A stretch of 64,000 bases of DNA from Phoenix dactylifera (GCF_009389715.1 NC_052404.1:12205756-12269755); one strand, 5' to 3'. Positions 36,126-46,934 are shown, counted from the stretch's first letter. The notes: generated by a model from the sequence alone, not told the origin. Made by a program: numbers and translations.

Positions 36126-38494
36126 ATGGGCGAAGTGAGAGCAGACCGCATTAAGTCGGAGCTGGTCGCTGAAGACCTAGATAGGTTCGTGGCTCGATAC
36201 CACCTTCCCGAGGCCTGCAATGTTACGCTCCCGGGGCCTGAGGAGAGGATGTCCCATCCTCCTCCAGGGAAGGTCGCCATCAATGAGGGCATTCTTCAGG
36301 CTGGGTTTCGCTTTCCCCCCTCGGACTTAGTTGTGCAGGTGCTTCGGGGTTTAAGAGTGGCGCCGACGCAACTGGTGCCGAACTCATGGCGCGCCCTGAC
36401 GGCCTTCCAGGTTCTCTGCCGCATGCACGAGGTTCCCGCCACCCTGAATGTCTTTTGGGAATGCTACGGCCTGAGCGGCCACCCCCAGGACAAAGGGTGG
36501 TGGTGCTTTGCGGCGCGGCGAGGGTGCGGCCTCGTCAAGGAGGCTCCTTCCTCCATTCACGGCTGGAAGGAGCGTTTCTTTTTCATTGACGGAGATCCCT
36601 CTTGGGGAATCAGGGCAACCTGGGAGACGCCGATGAAGTCCCCGATTGGCCTATCGAAGTTGTCGAGGGAGGAATCCGATGGCGTCGCCGTCTTGAAGGG
36701 GTTGGTTGCCGAGGGCCGGCTCCCCTCGGTGGCTTGCCTTATTTCCGAGGATACCTTGGTGAACGTTGGTCTGAGCTCGGTCCCCACTGACCGTGAGCCC
36801 GCCACCATTTCTTTTTTAGCTCTTTTCTCCTCTTTCGTCTCGTTCTTTCCTTCAGTTTCTCAACCTCCGACCACCTCGTCCTTTTTGCAGAGATCGACGA
36901 CGTCATGCGGTCGGACAAGGCAACGGCTGTTGGTAGGACGTCCCTACTGGAAGCAGTCCGGAGGAAGAAACGAGCTCCTCCGAGCGGGGCCCCACCGGCG
37001 AAGAAGTCCCGCCGGCAGGCGACTCCGACGCCGACAGACGGGTCCGGACCCACCGATCAAGGGGACGCCGCGGGCGAAGACCGGGAGTTGACGCTGTATC
37101 AGCCCTCCGATGCCGAGACTACCGTTTCTCCGGAGGCATCACCCGGGCGCGGCCGAGATGGACGGGTCGGACGTGATCGGTCCCCAGCCCAGCCTTTGAC
37201 TCGGTCGGCTCCGGATGATACGAGGAGGGACGCGCCGAGGCCCCGGCCGAGCGGGACCCTGTCAATTCCAGGGGCGGTCCCCGCCCCGAGCATGGTCAGC
37301 ATGACTCTTCCCCAAGCGATGGGTAAGGGTAAGGCTGCAGAACCACCGTCCGACTCCGGGGAGAAGTCGGGGTCGGCCTTCACTTTCGCCGGCGCCCGAA
37401 ACCTCATCGAGACGGTACTGCTGGAGAAGGACCGCAGGCAGGTCCGGGAGATGAGGGTCCCTGACGTTGGGGCTGCCAGCTGCGTCTGTCTCATGTCGGT
37501 GAGTGTTCTTTCGGTCGCTTTCATCATTTATAGGCTCTGTTGATCCCCGCCTGACGCCCTCGTTTTTCCTATCTCTTAGCTCGCCCAGTACATGATCCGC
37601 CTAGAGGAGTGCTACGAGGAACATGCGAGGCTTCTGGCGAGGGCCGAGAGCCAACTGAAGGCAGTAGAGGAGGGAGGTCAGGCTGCGGCGGGGAGGACGA
37701 CCAGGGACCTCGAGATGAGGCTCCGGGTGGCCGAAGAGCGGGCACTCGGCTTCGTCACCCTCGAGAAGCAACTGTTGGAGGCTCAGGAGCAACTCAAGGT
37801 TGCCTCGGGTCTCGAGGGCGAGATCAAGAAGGCAGAGGAGCGGGCCGAGAAGCAGTCCCGGAAGGCTGCCGACTACCGGGAGAGGTGGGAGAAGGCCCAG
37901 CGGTCAGCCGACAACGCCCGCAACCGAACCCGGTCTCTTGAAGCCAAGCTGGGCGAATTGGAGTCGGCCTTGGAGAAGTCCCGCGCGAGCGACCAGGAGC
38001 TTCATTCGCGCCTGGAGGAGGCTGAGGCTGCTCGCATTGCTGCCGAGGCGAAGCACAAGGAGGCTCAGGCTGATCTGCTGAGGGTCTCCTCCGAGGCGGA
38101 CGACCGGATTGTGGCGAAGGTCTTGGAGGCGAAGGCTCAGATTATGGAGCGGGCAGAGGCGGCGCTGGCCGAGAAGAGTGCGGAGATCGGGCGTCAGGCG
38201 GTACAGGCTTATCGTCAGTCCGCCGAGTTCACCCGTGATATGTCGGAGGCGGTACAGGCCTATCGTCAGTCTGACGAGTTCGTCCGTGACATGTCGGACG
38301 CGGGGTCCGACTCCTTTGTCTTAGGCTTCGAGGAAGGCCTGGCAAGGGTGTCGGCTAAGTACCCCGAAATTGACCTGAGTGGGATCTCCCTTCTCGACTC
38401 CCCTCCGGCGCCATTGCCTGCTGCTTCTCCAACCGTCTCCCTACCCCCTGCGGACGTGGCCGGCGTTCTCGACCCGGAGGTTCCTCCAAGCTGA
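36126..38494 (+). CDS. Antisense accessory gene of the retrotransposon: putative gypsy-type transposon domain plus coiled coil, 3 exons
   Basis: Lies between the tandem repeats and the downstream LTR, on the strand opposite gag-pol. Coding exons by frame and GT-AG: 36126-36792, 36891-37498 and 37580-38494, joining in frame to 729 residues. The N-terminal 220 residues (FRFPPSDLVVQVLRGLRVAP, LVPNSWRALTAFQVLCR, WKERFFFIDGD) resemble the plant domain catalogued as putative gypsy-type transposon (Transposase_28). The middle is Pro/Ser/Arg-rich and disordered, with basic patches (RRKKR, KKSRRQ). The C-terminal third is a long Glu/Ala/Lys/Arg coiled coil with a duplicated AVQAYRQS-F-RDMS unit. Tat elements are known to carry antisense ORFs; the function is unknown. 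The acceptor for exon 2 and the donor at 36793 are hand-chosen. Confidence 0.85.
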
Positions 38495-38656
38495 CCTTCT
38501 GTATTTTCGTTCTTTTCTTTGTGTGTTGGCGTTTTGCCAAGTTGTATGGGTCTCGGCCCTGAAACAATGAAAGTTAATGCAAATAGAGTTTCTTCATTTC
38601 ACTTTCGTCCTTCTTCTTTTTAACTCTTGGTAGCGTCTCGCTGACTCCCGACTCTT

Positions 38657-39027
38657 GAAATTCTTCTGGCGCTAGGCCAGGTATATGAGGGTTAGGCCTC
38701 AGGAAATTCTTCCGGCGCTAAGCCAGGCATCCGAGGGTTAGGCCTCAGGAACATCTTCCGGCGCTAAGCCAGGCATCCGAGGGTTAGGCCTCAGGAACTT
38801 CTTCCGGTGCTAAGCCAGGCATCCGAGGGTTAGGCCTCAGGAACTTCTTCCGGCGCTAAGCCAGGGATCCGAGGGTTAGGCCTCAGGAACTTCTTCCGGC
38901 GCTAAGCCAGGGATCCGAGGGTTAGGCCTCAGGAACTTCTTCCGGCGCTAAGCCAGGCATCCGAGGGTTAGGCCTCAGGAACTTCTTCCGGCGCTAAGCC
39001 AGGCATCCGAGGGTTAGGCCTCAGGAA
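38657..39027. repeat. 46-bp tandem repeat, about 8 copies
   Basis: Unit built around cttccggcgctaagccaggc then atccgagggttaggcctcag. The period of 46 is not a multiple of three, and no coding is implied. It sits downstream of the antisense gene in the untranslated part of the element. Confidence 0.93.
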
Positions 39028-40015
39028 ATTTCGCTCGTTGGTCGGCCAAGGCTGGCGCAAGCCGAGGCGACCGGTCGGGGCTTCAGGCTAGTCTGCTCCC
39101 GGGATGATCATCGGGTTAGCCTGGCATCCGAGGGCCGAGCCTCGGGAGATTCCGCTCGTTGGTCGGCCAAGGCTGGCGCAAGCCGAGGCGACCGGTCGGG
39201 GCTTCAGGCTAGTCTGCTCCCGGGATGATCATCGGGTTAGCCTGGCATCCGAGGGCCGAGCCTCGGGAGATTCCGCTCGTTGGTCGGCCAAGGCTGGCGC
39301 AAGCCGAGGCGACCGGTCGGGGCTTCAGGCTAGTCTGCTCCCGGGATGACCATCGGGTTAGCCTGGCATCCGAGGGCCGAGCCTCGGGAAATTCCGCTCG
39401 TTGGTCGGCCAAGGCTGGCGCAAGCCGAGGCGACCGGTCGGGGCTTCAGGCTAGTCTGCTCCCGGGATGATCATCGGGTTAGCCTGGCATCTGAGGGTTG
39501 TCAGGCCTCAGGAAATTCCGCTCGTTGGTCGGCCAAGGCTGGCGCAAGCCGAGGCGACCGGTCGGGGCTTCAGGCTAGTCTGCTCCCGGGATGATCATCG
39601 GGTTAGCCTGGCATCCGAGGGCCGAGCCTCGGGAAATTCCGCTCGTTGGTCGGCAAAGGCTGGCGCAAGCCGAGGCGACCGGTCGGGGCTTCAGGCTAGT
39701 CTGCTCCCGGGATGATCATCGGGTTAGCCTGGCATCCGAGGGCCGAGCCTCGGGAAATTCCGCTCGTTGGTCGGCCAAGGCTTGCGCAAGCCGAGGCGAC
39801 CGGTCGGGGCTTCAGGCTAGTCTGCTCCCGGGATGATCATCGGGTTAGCCTGGCATCCGAGGGCCGAGCCTCGAAAAATTTCGCTCGTTGGTCGGCCAAG
39901 GCCGGCGCTAGCCGAGGCGACCGGTCGGGGCTTCAGGCTAGTCTGCTCCCGGGATGATCATCGGGTTAGCCTGGCATCCGAGGGCCGAGCCTCGAGAAAT
40001 TCCGCTCGCTGGTCG
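39028..40015. repeat. 121-bp tandem repeat, about 8 copies
   Basis: Unit contains ccgctcgttggtcggc, gccgaggcgaccggtcgggg, gctcccgggatgatcatcgg and cctggcatccgagggccgag. Starts recur every 121 bp (39104, 39225, 39346, 39467, then 39591 with a small insertion). The identical 81-82-residue ORFs it throws off are a by-product of the repeat. Part of the unit is a diverged copy of the adjacent 46-bp repeat. Confidence 0.95.
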
Positions 40016-41168
40016 TGCGCCCGTCGCTTGCCGCCCGACGGGATTTCTCCGTGGCCAGCTGCGATCGTGTTTCTCCTCCTCTCCAAGCGTCGCCTGGGGA
40101 ACACCAGATGGGCATTAAATGCTAATTGAGGGGTTACCTGGGAAATCGGATCGCTAGTTGCTGCTTGCGAGGAGTGTCAGTTAAGCGGCCGCGATACGCG
40201 CGTTCTTCGAGGCGGATGCGGCCTGGGCGCGAGCGGAGATATGTGGACCTAGGGGTACAGGCCACCCGGAGTGTCCTGCACAAAGAATGCGATTAAGGAG
40301 AATAACGCTTAGAAAATCGCGGGAAGATACGCCTCGAGAGCCGGATCGGCTCCGGATTCAATGCGCCCGCATTTATTGGAGCCACCCGCAGCGGAACGAC
40401 CGGGGGGCCGCAGTTTGGCTATAAATATAGGTGCAGGTGCGATGGAGCCTGCCAAGCCGGAGCTGTTCAGGTTGCCATGGATCGTGGGCCTCCTCTCCGG
40501 CGCATGGTTGAGAGACCCCTATCGAAGGAACGGGAGGTGCGCCCTTCGCGACTTCCGCCAACTAGCCGTTTCATCTGGGATCAACAAGGAGGTTCTCCCC
40601 GGCGGAACTCCGCTCTAGGCGTTTCATCCGGGATCACATCTCCCCTCCTTGAAGTTCGGCCTCCCGATTGAGCTCCGCACCAGGCGCTTGATCCGGGACC
40701 GCGCCTCCATATGCTCTTCTCCCTTGTATTCCTTCTCTCCCCTAACACTGGGGAGGACCGGAATATCCCTTGGAGGTGGTGTTCCCCTGGAGGCAGCGGG
40801 AGCTTCGTCTGCGGCGGCTCCTCGTCTTTTTCGTGAGGCGTGGATGGCGCCTCTGGGTAGGAGCAGTGTGGACTTCTCCTTCGTCCACTTCTTCTTCATC
40901 CGCGCCGGCTCTTCGTCTTCTTCGTGAGACGCCGATGGCGCCTCCGGTTGGAAGCACCCACTTCCGGCGGAATTGCAGCCGCTTCGGATGGAGGTTTCGG
41001 GATCCCAGATCTTCAGCTCCTCGGAGTCTCCACCTCTTCTTTACTTTCTTTACACCCTAATTCCCCTCTGGGAATTCCTTGTAATCACACGAGCACGCCA
41101 TTGTAACCAAAAATTATTGAAATGAAAAGTGTTATACATTTTTGAACTGTCTTTCTGGCATTGTCGTT
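40016..41168 (+). other. Non-coding internal region of the element with a second plus-strand promoter-like signal
   Basis: Between the 121-bp repeats and the end of pol. A clear TATA-type sequence (tataaata, 40420-40427) faces away from the antisense gene and toward pol. The far end near 41085-41140 is AT-rich with ttgtaa and aatgaaa phrases that resemble plant polyadenylation signals. Short ORFs inside (for example 40361-40618) show no domain. It may be a second antisense transcript of about 700 nt, or an old LTR relic. Confidence 0.4.
40420..40427 (+). promoter_or_regulatory. TATA-type box inside the element
   Basis: tataaata preceded by GC-rich sequence; a strong match to the plant TATA consensus on the plus strand. 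Confidence 0.45.
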
Positions 41169-44100
41169 CTACTGGTAATACATCCGCAGGTTAGCGGAAT
41201 TCCAGCTCCTTGGGATTTCTCGACCATCTAGGGCCTCCAACTGGTAGGAGCCAGGTCGGTTTACCCAGCGAACCCTATACGGGCCTTCCCAATTTGGCGC
41301 TAGCTTCCCACCTTCCGCAGGTTGAGATGCTTTAGCTCGCCTTAGCACCAGATCTCCGATTCTGAAAAGCTTCGGTCGGACCTTGGAGTTGTAATATCGG
41401 GCCACCCTCCGCTGATACATCGCCATCCGAACCTGCGCCATTTCCCTCGCTTCTTCCAAGAGATCCAGGTTCCCTCGGAGTTGCTCCGAATTGGCCTCGG
41501 GTCGGTGCGCGGCCACCCGAGGTGAGGGGAGTCCGAGCTCCATGGGGACAACGGCTTCCGTGCCATAGGTTAGGCTGAAAGGCGTCTTCCCGGTAGGGGT
41601 CCGATGCGTGGTCCGATACGCCCAAAGGACATTCTCGAGTTCTTCGACCCAAGCTTGCCCCGTCCGACCGATTCGCGCTTTGATTCCTTGGAGGATTGTC
41701 CGATTTGTGACCTCGGCCTCGCCGTTGGTTTGGGGATGCGACACAGATGTGAACCGATGCTCGATCCCGAACTCCTCGCAGAAGTCACGGAAATGCTTGT
41801 TGTCGAACTGTCGGCCATTATCCGAGATGAGGACCCGAGGTACCCCAAATCGGACAATGATGTTCTTCTTCACGAACTTCCGGACTTGCGCCTCCGTGAT
41901 AGTGGCCAGCGGCTCTGCCTCCACCCACTTGGTGAAGTAGTCGATTGCAACAATCAAAAATTTCTGCTGAGCTGAAGCGACGGGGAATGGTCCGAGGATA
42001 TCCATTCCCCACTGGGCGAAGGGCCAGGGTGCAGTGATTGGTGCCAAGGGGACAGAAGGGACTCTCTGGACGTTGGCGTGGCGCTGGCAGGCGTCGCATT
42101 TCCGTACATGATCCTTTGAGTCCTCCAACAAGGTAGGCCAATAATAGCCTTGCCTCATGATCTTGTGCGCCAAGGACCTAGCCCACAAGTGTGATCCGCA
42201 AACGCCTTCGTGGACTTCGCCGAGGACGTAGGCTGCTTCCGAGGGGCGGAGGCACTTTAAGAGGGGGGCGGTGAACGAGGTCCGATACAGCCTCCCTTTA
42301 TAGAGTACGTAGTGGGCGGACTTCATAACAAGTCGCCGAGCTTGATCTTCGTCTTCAGGGAGGATCCCTTCGGCGAGGTAGGCGACAAGCGGGTCCATCC
42401 AAGACGGCTCCGGATCAATCGCCATCACCGCTCCAGCCTCGCCGATGCTCGGGGCATCCAGGGTCTCCAGGTAGATCGCCCTCGACAAGTTGTGCGCGTC
42501 TGCGCTCACTAAGCGGGACAACCTGTCGGCCCTGGCATTTTCACTTCTTGGGACCTGCTGGATGTCGACACTGCCGAGGTCGGAAATGAGTGCTTGCACC
42601 TTCCGGACGTAATTCTGCATTGTCGGGTTCCGGGCTTCGAACTCCCCACGGACCTGCCCGACCACCAGCTGGGAGTCGGTGAAGACCTTCAGGCGCCGGA
42701 TGCCGAGCTCCTTGGTGAGTTTGAGTCCCGTGACTAGGGCCTCGTACTCCGCCTCGTTGTTGGTCACTGGAAATCCGAACCTCAAGGCATACTCGGCTAT
42801 CACTCCATCTGGACTGGTAAGGACCAGCCCGGCCCCTCCACCTTCGGGGTTCGACGACCCATCGATGTGAAGCGTCCAAATCGGGAGGTCGAGGCTGGGT
42901 GTTTCCGGCGACCTAGGTTCCGCCTCCTGCACCGTGCACTCAGCGAGGAAATCCGCGAGCGCCTGGGCCTTGATGGCGGGTCGGGGCTGGTAGCGGATGT
43001 CGAACTCACCAAGTTCTACTGCCCACTTCACCAGCCGTCCCGCATTCTCAGGATTGCTGAGGATCTGCCGCAGCGGTTGATCGGTCAAGAGGGTGACAGA
43101 ATGGGCCTGGAAATAGGGGCGAAGCCTCCTGGTCGCGGTCAGCAGCGCGAAGGCGATCTTTTCAGCCTTCGTATACCGCGTCTCGGCATCCCGTAGGACC
43201 CGGCTGATGTAGTACACAGGCTTCTGGAGCTTTGCCTCTTCCCGAACCAGTACCGCACTGACTGCGGTTGGGGAGACCGCCAGATAGAGGTAGAGCATCT
43301 CTCCTTCTTGCGGCTTGGACAGCAGGGGAGGAGACGCCAAGTATTCCTTGAGCTGGTCGAATGCTGCTTGACATTCGGCCGTCCAGAGGAAGTCTTTCGG
43401 GCGTTTCAACACCTTGAAGAAAGGTTGGCAGCGTTCGGCCGATTTTGCCACAAATCGTCCGAGCGCGGCGACCCTCCCAGCGAGCTCCTGAACCTCCTTC
43501 ACTTTGGTCGGAGGGGACATATCTTGGATGGCCTTGATTTTGTCCGGGTTGGCTTCGATCCCCCGCTGGTTGACAATGAAACCGAGGAACCTCCCGGCCG
43601 AAGCGCCAAAGGCGCACTTCGTTGGGTTCAGCTTCATGTGAAACTTCCGCAAGGTGGCGAAAGTCTTCTCCAGATCCGCGATGTGCTGGTCTGCATGGCG
43701 GCTCTTCACCAGCATATCGTCCACGTACACCTCCATGTTCCGGCCGATTTGCTCTTTGAAGATTTTGTTGACGAGGCGCTGGTAAGTGGCGCCAGCATTC
43801 TTCAGACCGAAGGGCATTACCTTGTAACAGTACAGCCCTCGGTCTGTTATAAAGGCAGTTTTCTCCTCGTCCTGTGGAGCCATCATTATCTGGTTGTAGC
43901 CGGAGAGGGCATCCATGAAAGACAGCAGCTGATATCCGGAAGTCGCGTCGACCAGTTGGTCTATCCGCGGAAGCGGAAAGCTATCCTTGGGGCATGCCTT
44001 GTTCAGGTCGGTGTAGTCGACGCACATCCTCCACTTTCCGCTCGCCTTCCGGACAAGTACGATATTTGCCAGCCATTCGGGGTAGCTGACCTCCCTTATG

Positions 44101-46637
44101 AATCCTGCCTCCAAGAGTTTGTCTACCTCCTGGTCGACCACTCGGATCCGATCCGGGGCACAGTGTCTCTTCTTCTGTTTTACCGGTCGGTGGGTCGGGT
44201 CGACGTTGAGGGCGTGAGAAATGACCTCCGGGTCGATCCCAGGTACATCGGCCGCCGACCAGGCAAACACATCGACATTGGCTCGGAGGAATTCCACCAA
44301 CCGGGCCCGAGCTCCCAGGTCGAGATTGGCGCCGACCCGGATCGTCCTGTCCGGGCGACCTTCCTCGAGGGGAACTTCGATCACACCCTCGGCCGGCTCC
44401 CCGTGCCGCAAGGCCACCTCGTCTCTGGCGTCGAGGGACTCGACGCTTAAGGCTTCTACGGGCTTCTTCCCTTTGAGAGTTGCTAGAAAACATTGCCTTG
44501 CGGTCGGTTGGTCACCTCGGACCTCTCCAATCCCGGCCGACGTGGGGAACCGCATGAGCAAGTGGTACGTAGAGACCACCGCGCGAAGGGCGTTCAGTCC
44601 GGGTCGTCCGAGGATAGCGTTGTAGGCCGAGGGAACACGGACGACCAAGAACCCGAGCCGCACCGTGGCTTCTGCGGGTGCAACGCCCGCAGTCACAGGC
44701 AGCTCAACGACACCTTCGGCTGAGATAGCGTCACCAGTGAATCCTATGAGGGGGGTGGATGTTTCGTGCAACAATTGTCTGGACAAGCTCATCTTTTGGA
44801 AGGCCTCGTAAAACAAAATATCAGCTGAGCTTCCACTATCCACAAGAACACGCCTTACATCATAGTTTGCCATAGTGAGGGAGATCACCATGGCGTCATC
44901 GTGGGGGGTCTGAACCCCCTTTACATCTTCATCACAAAAAGTGATTACATTACCGACCCTCTGCCTCTTTGCGACGACTGCCCCTGACGCTTCAGTCGAG
45001 CCCCCTGCGTTCCTCTCGGGCCGGGGGCAGCCCCCAGTGATGGTGTGGATCACGCCCGCGACGGGTCGATTCTGCTCCCGAGGCTCCTGAGGGGCCGGGT
45101 CGGCCGGACGCGGGTCTGCGGGGGGACGTCGGTCGTTCACATATCGACCGAGACGCCCTCGGCGGATGAGAGCCTCGATCTCGTCCCGAAGCTGGAAGCA
45201 GTCTTCGGTGTCGTGGCCGTGGTCCCGGTGGTACTCACAGTACGCCCGAGAGGGCCTCCTCCCAGGAATCTTCTTCATCTGTCTCGGGACCGGGAGGTCC
45301 TCCCGCCCCTTGATTTCCATAAGGATCTGGGCCCGGGGAGTCAGGAGAGGAGTGTACCGGTTGAAACGTCGGGGCGGAGAACGAGGGCGTAGGGCGCCGT
45401 TGTTCCTCGCCGGCGACAGGCTTCTGCGCCGACGTTGAGGCGTCGGGCTCCTCCTCTGGCGTGCCTCTTTTCGCCTTTTCTTCCCGAGCTTTGGAAGGAT
45501 CTCGGCGGCCTCCTTGCTCCGGTGGGCGGACGCCTCCTCGGCGTCCGCGTACTGGTTCGCCCGGGACAACAGCTCCGGGAAGCTCCGCGGCAGGCGTTTG
45601 TCCAGGGAGAAGGTGAGTCTGCCCTTTCGGAAGCCACGCTTCAGGGCTGAAAGAGCCACCTCCTGGCTCAGGTTCCGGACTTCCAGCGTAGCCTTGTTGA
45701 AGCGGGTAAGATAATCCCGCAAGCTTTCTCCCTCATTTTGCCGGACATCAAAGAGGGAATCGGAGACCAGTCGCCGCCGGCTACTGACGGCGAAATGGGT
45801 GATGAAGAGGCGAGTAAACTGGTCGAAGGACTGGATTGAGTTAGCCTCCAAGCCGGCGAACCACGCCCTTGCCGGGCCACGGAGGGTCGCCGGGAAGGCC
45901 TTGCAGAGGAGAGGATCTGATGCTCCGTGGAGGAGCATAAGGGTCCTGAAACTTTCGACGTGATCCCGCGGGTCCGCCGCCCCGTCATAGGGCTCGATCG
46001 CCGGCATTTTAAACCCCGGCGGATTCGGGGTCCGCAGGATCCTCGAGGCAAGCGCCGGCTGGGAGGAGATCTCCAAGTCGGCGAAGGGATCTTTGGAGTG
46101 GCCCTTCAGGACCTGGAGTTGTCGGTGGAGATCGTCCACCCACCGGTCCAGGGAGCGCGACCGATGGGTGGGAGACAAGGAGCACCGAGAGGGGGACCGA
46201 CTGGAGCGCGGGTTCCTTGAGGACTGGGGGATCTGGGAACGCGCCCGGGCCCGCCTCTCGTACCCCGCGCAGCTCCGATGGGAAGGTCCCGGCAGAATGG
46301 ACCGTGCTCGAGAATCTTCCTCGCGCCGGCGCTCCTCCCCATGGGAGAGGAAGGAGCGCGGGTTGAGGAGGACAGGTGAGCGCTCAGGGAGCAGCGGCTC
46401 CTGGGCCCGCTGCGGCGCTCGAGACATCACACCCTGCAGGTTCTGCACTGCCTCCGCGAGGGTGCGAACCTGCTGGGCTAACTGGTCGAACTGAGCGGCT
46501 TCGACCATCTGAATGGGGGGTGGAACGGTGGAGTGTTGCTGAGAATGTGTTGGAGACGCAGCGGCCTTCCGGCCGGAGGCGCGAGAGGCCCCGCGACCGG
46601 AGGCATTGGAAGCTCCACGACCACCTCGCCGTGCCAT
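41169..46637 (-). CDS. Gag-pol polyprotein of the Tat-type retrotransposon (1822 codons, uninterrupted)
   Basis: Encodes the retrotransposon structural and enzymatic proteins in one frame. Rough residue positions: Arg/Ser-rich N-terminus 1-180; retrotransposon gag domain 210-370; zinc-knuckle-like Cys/His cluster near 467-480; aspartic protease with DSGSS at 600-604; reverse transcriptase about 820-1010 with YVDD at about 971; first RNase H about 1090-1230; second, archaeal-type RNase H about 1254-1385 with its D, E and D residues; integrase with HHCC zinc finger about 1475-1518; and catalytic core about 1540-1660 with D, D and E spaced as DD35E. The two RNase H domains place it in the Tat group. 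No premature stop is present, which is unusual for a randomly sampled copy. The start Met lies 41 nt after the LTR. Confidence 0.96.
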   Translation of the reverse strand: MARRGGRGASNASGRGASRASGRKAAASPTHSQQHSTVPPPIQMVEAAQFDQLAQQVRTLAEAVQNLQGVMSRAPQRAQEPLLPERSPVLLNPRSFLSHGEERRREEDSRARSILPGPSHRSCAGYERRARARSQIPQSSRNPRSSRSPSRCSLSPTHRSRSLDRWVDDLHRQLQVLKGHSKDPFADLEISSQPALASRILRTPNPPGFKMPAIEPYDGAADPRDHVESFRTLMLLHGASDPLLCKAFPATLRGPARAWFAGLEANSIQSFDQFTRLFITHFAVSSRRRLVSDSLFDVRQNEGESLRDYLTRFNKATLEVRNLSQEVALSALKRGFRKGRLTFSLDKRLPRSFPELLSRANQYADAEEASAHRSKEAAEILPKLGKKRRKEARQRRSPTPQRRRRSLSPARNNGALRPRSPPRRFNRYTPLLTPRAQILMEIKGREDLPVPRQMKKIPGRRPSRAYCEYHRDHGHDTEDCFQLRDEIEALIRRGRLGRYVNDRRPPADPRPADPAPQEPREQNRPVAGVIHTITGGCPRPERNAGGSTEASGAVVAKRQRVGNVITFCDEDVKGVQTPHDDAMVISLTMANYDVRRVLVDSGSSADILFYEAFQKMSLSRQLLHETSTPLIGFTGDAISAEGVVELPVTAGVAPAEATVRLGFLVVRVPSAYNAILGRPGLNALRAVVSTYHLLMRFPTSAGIGEVRGDQPTARQCFLATLKGKKPVEALSVESLDARDEVALRHGEPAEGVIEVPLEEGRPDRTIRVGANLDLGARARLVEFLRANVDVFAWSAADVPGIDPEVISHALNVDPTHRPVKQKKRHCAPDRIRVVDQEVDKLLEAGFIREVSYPEWLANIVLVRKASGKWRMCVDYTDLNKACPKDSFPLPRIDQLVDATSGYQLLSFMDALSGYNQIMMAPQDEEKTAFITDRGLYCYKVMPFGLKNAGATYQRLVNKIFKEQIGRNMEVYVDDMLVKSRHADQHIADLEKTFATLRKFHMKLNPTKCAFGASAGRFLGFIVNQRGIEANPDKIKAIQDMSPPTKVKEVQELAGRVAALGRFVAKSAERCQPFFKVLKRPKDFLWTAECQAAFDQLKEYLASPPLLSKPQEGEMLYLYLAVSPTAVSAVLVREEAKLQKPVYYISRVLRDAETRYTKAEKIAFALLTATRRLRPYFQAHSVTLLTDQPLRQILSNPENAGRLVKWAVELGEFDIRYQPRPAIKAQALADFLAECTVQEAEPRSPETPSLDLPIWTLHIDGSSNPEGGGAGLVLTSPDGVIAEYALRFGFPVTNNEAEYEALVTGLKLTKELGIRRLKVFTDSQLVVGQVRGEFEARNPTMQNYVRKVQALISDLGSVDIQQVPRSENARADRLSRLVSADAHNLSRAIYLETLDAPSIGEAGAVMAIDPEPSWMDPLVAYLAEGILPEDEDQARRLVMKSAHYVLYKGRLYRTSFTAPLLKCLRPSEAAYVLGEVHEGVCGSHLWARSLAHKIMRQGYYWPTLLEDSKDHVRKCDACQRHANVQRVPSVPLAPITAPWPFAQWGMDILGPFPVASAQQKFLIVAIDYFTKWVEAEPLATITEAQVRKFVKKNIIVRFGVPRVLISDNGRQFDNKHFRDFCEEFGIEHRFTSVSHPQTNGEAEVTNRTILQGIKARIGRTGQAWVEELENVLWAYRTTHRTPTGKTPFSLTYGTEAVVPMELGLPSPRVAAHRPEANSEQLRGNLDLLEEAREMAQVRMAMYQRRVARYYNSKVRPKLFRIGDLVLRRAKASQPAEGGKLAPNWEGPYRVRWVNRPGSYQLEALDGREIPRSWNSANLRMYYQ

Positions 46638-46658
46638 TACGATCGCTCTGAGATTCGG

Positions 46659-46676
46659 GCCCTCCTTCTAGCGCCA
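46659..46676 (-). promoter_or_regulatory. Primer-binding site
   Basis: Two bases after the LTR end, the minus strand reads TGGCGCTAGAAGGAGG. The leading TGG pairs with the CCA end of a tRNA, and the position is canonical. I could not assign the tRNA with confidence. Confidence 0.65.
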
Positions 46677-46934
46677 ACTGTTGCTGGTGGTCCAAACCGA
46701 GAACGATTGACACAGCGGTGTGAACGGGGTTCCGTTTGAGTTGCCTTGGTTGGTGTTGATTGCGCTCCACCTTCCACTGGGAAACCTGCAAGCAAGCCTC
46801 GCACCACCACTGGGGTAGTGGGGGCCCTCCGACGATCAAGTCAGAGGAGATTGGAGGAGAAGGAGAGATAATAGTAGCAAGTAAGAGAATGCTCTGGAAG
46901 TTCTTGCTTACCCTCCCCCTTCTCCCCCCAGCCG

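Noticed and set aside
38657..40015. CRISPR-like array
   Set aside because: Direct tandem repeats without unique spacers, inside a plant retrotransposon.
39104..40129. Series of identical 81-82-residue ORFs
   Set aside because: By-product of the 121-bp tandem repeat; the frame changes with every unit, so no continuous protein exists.
43308..44450. 380-codon plus-strand frame opposite pol
   Set aside because: Mirror of the reverse transcriptase region; no own domain, explained by GC-rich codon bias.
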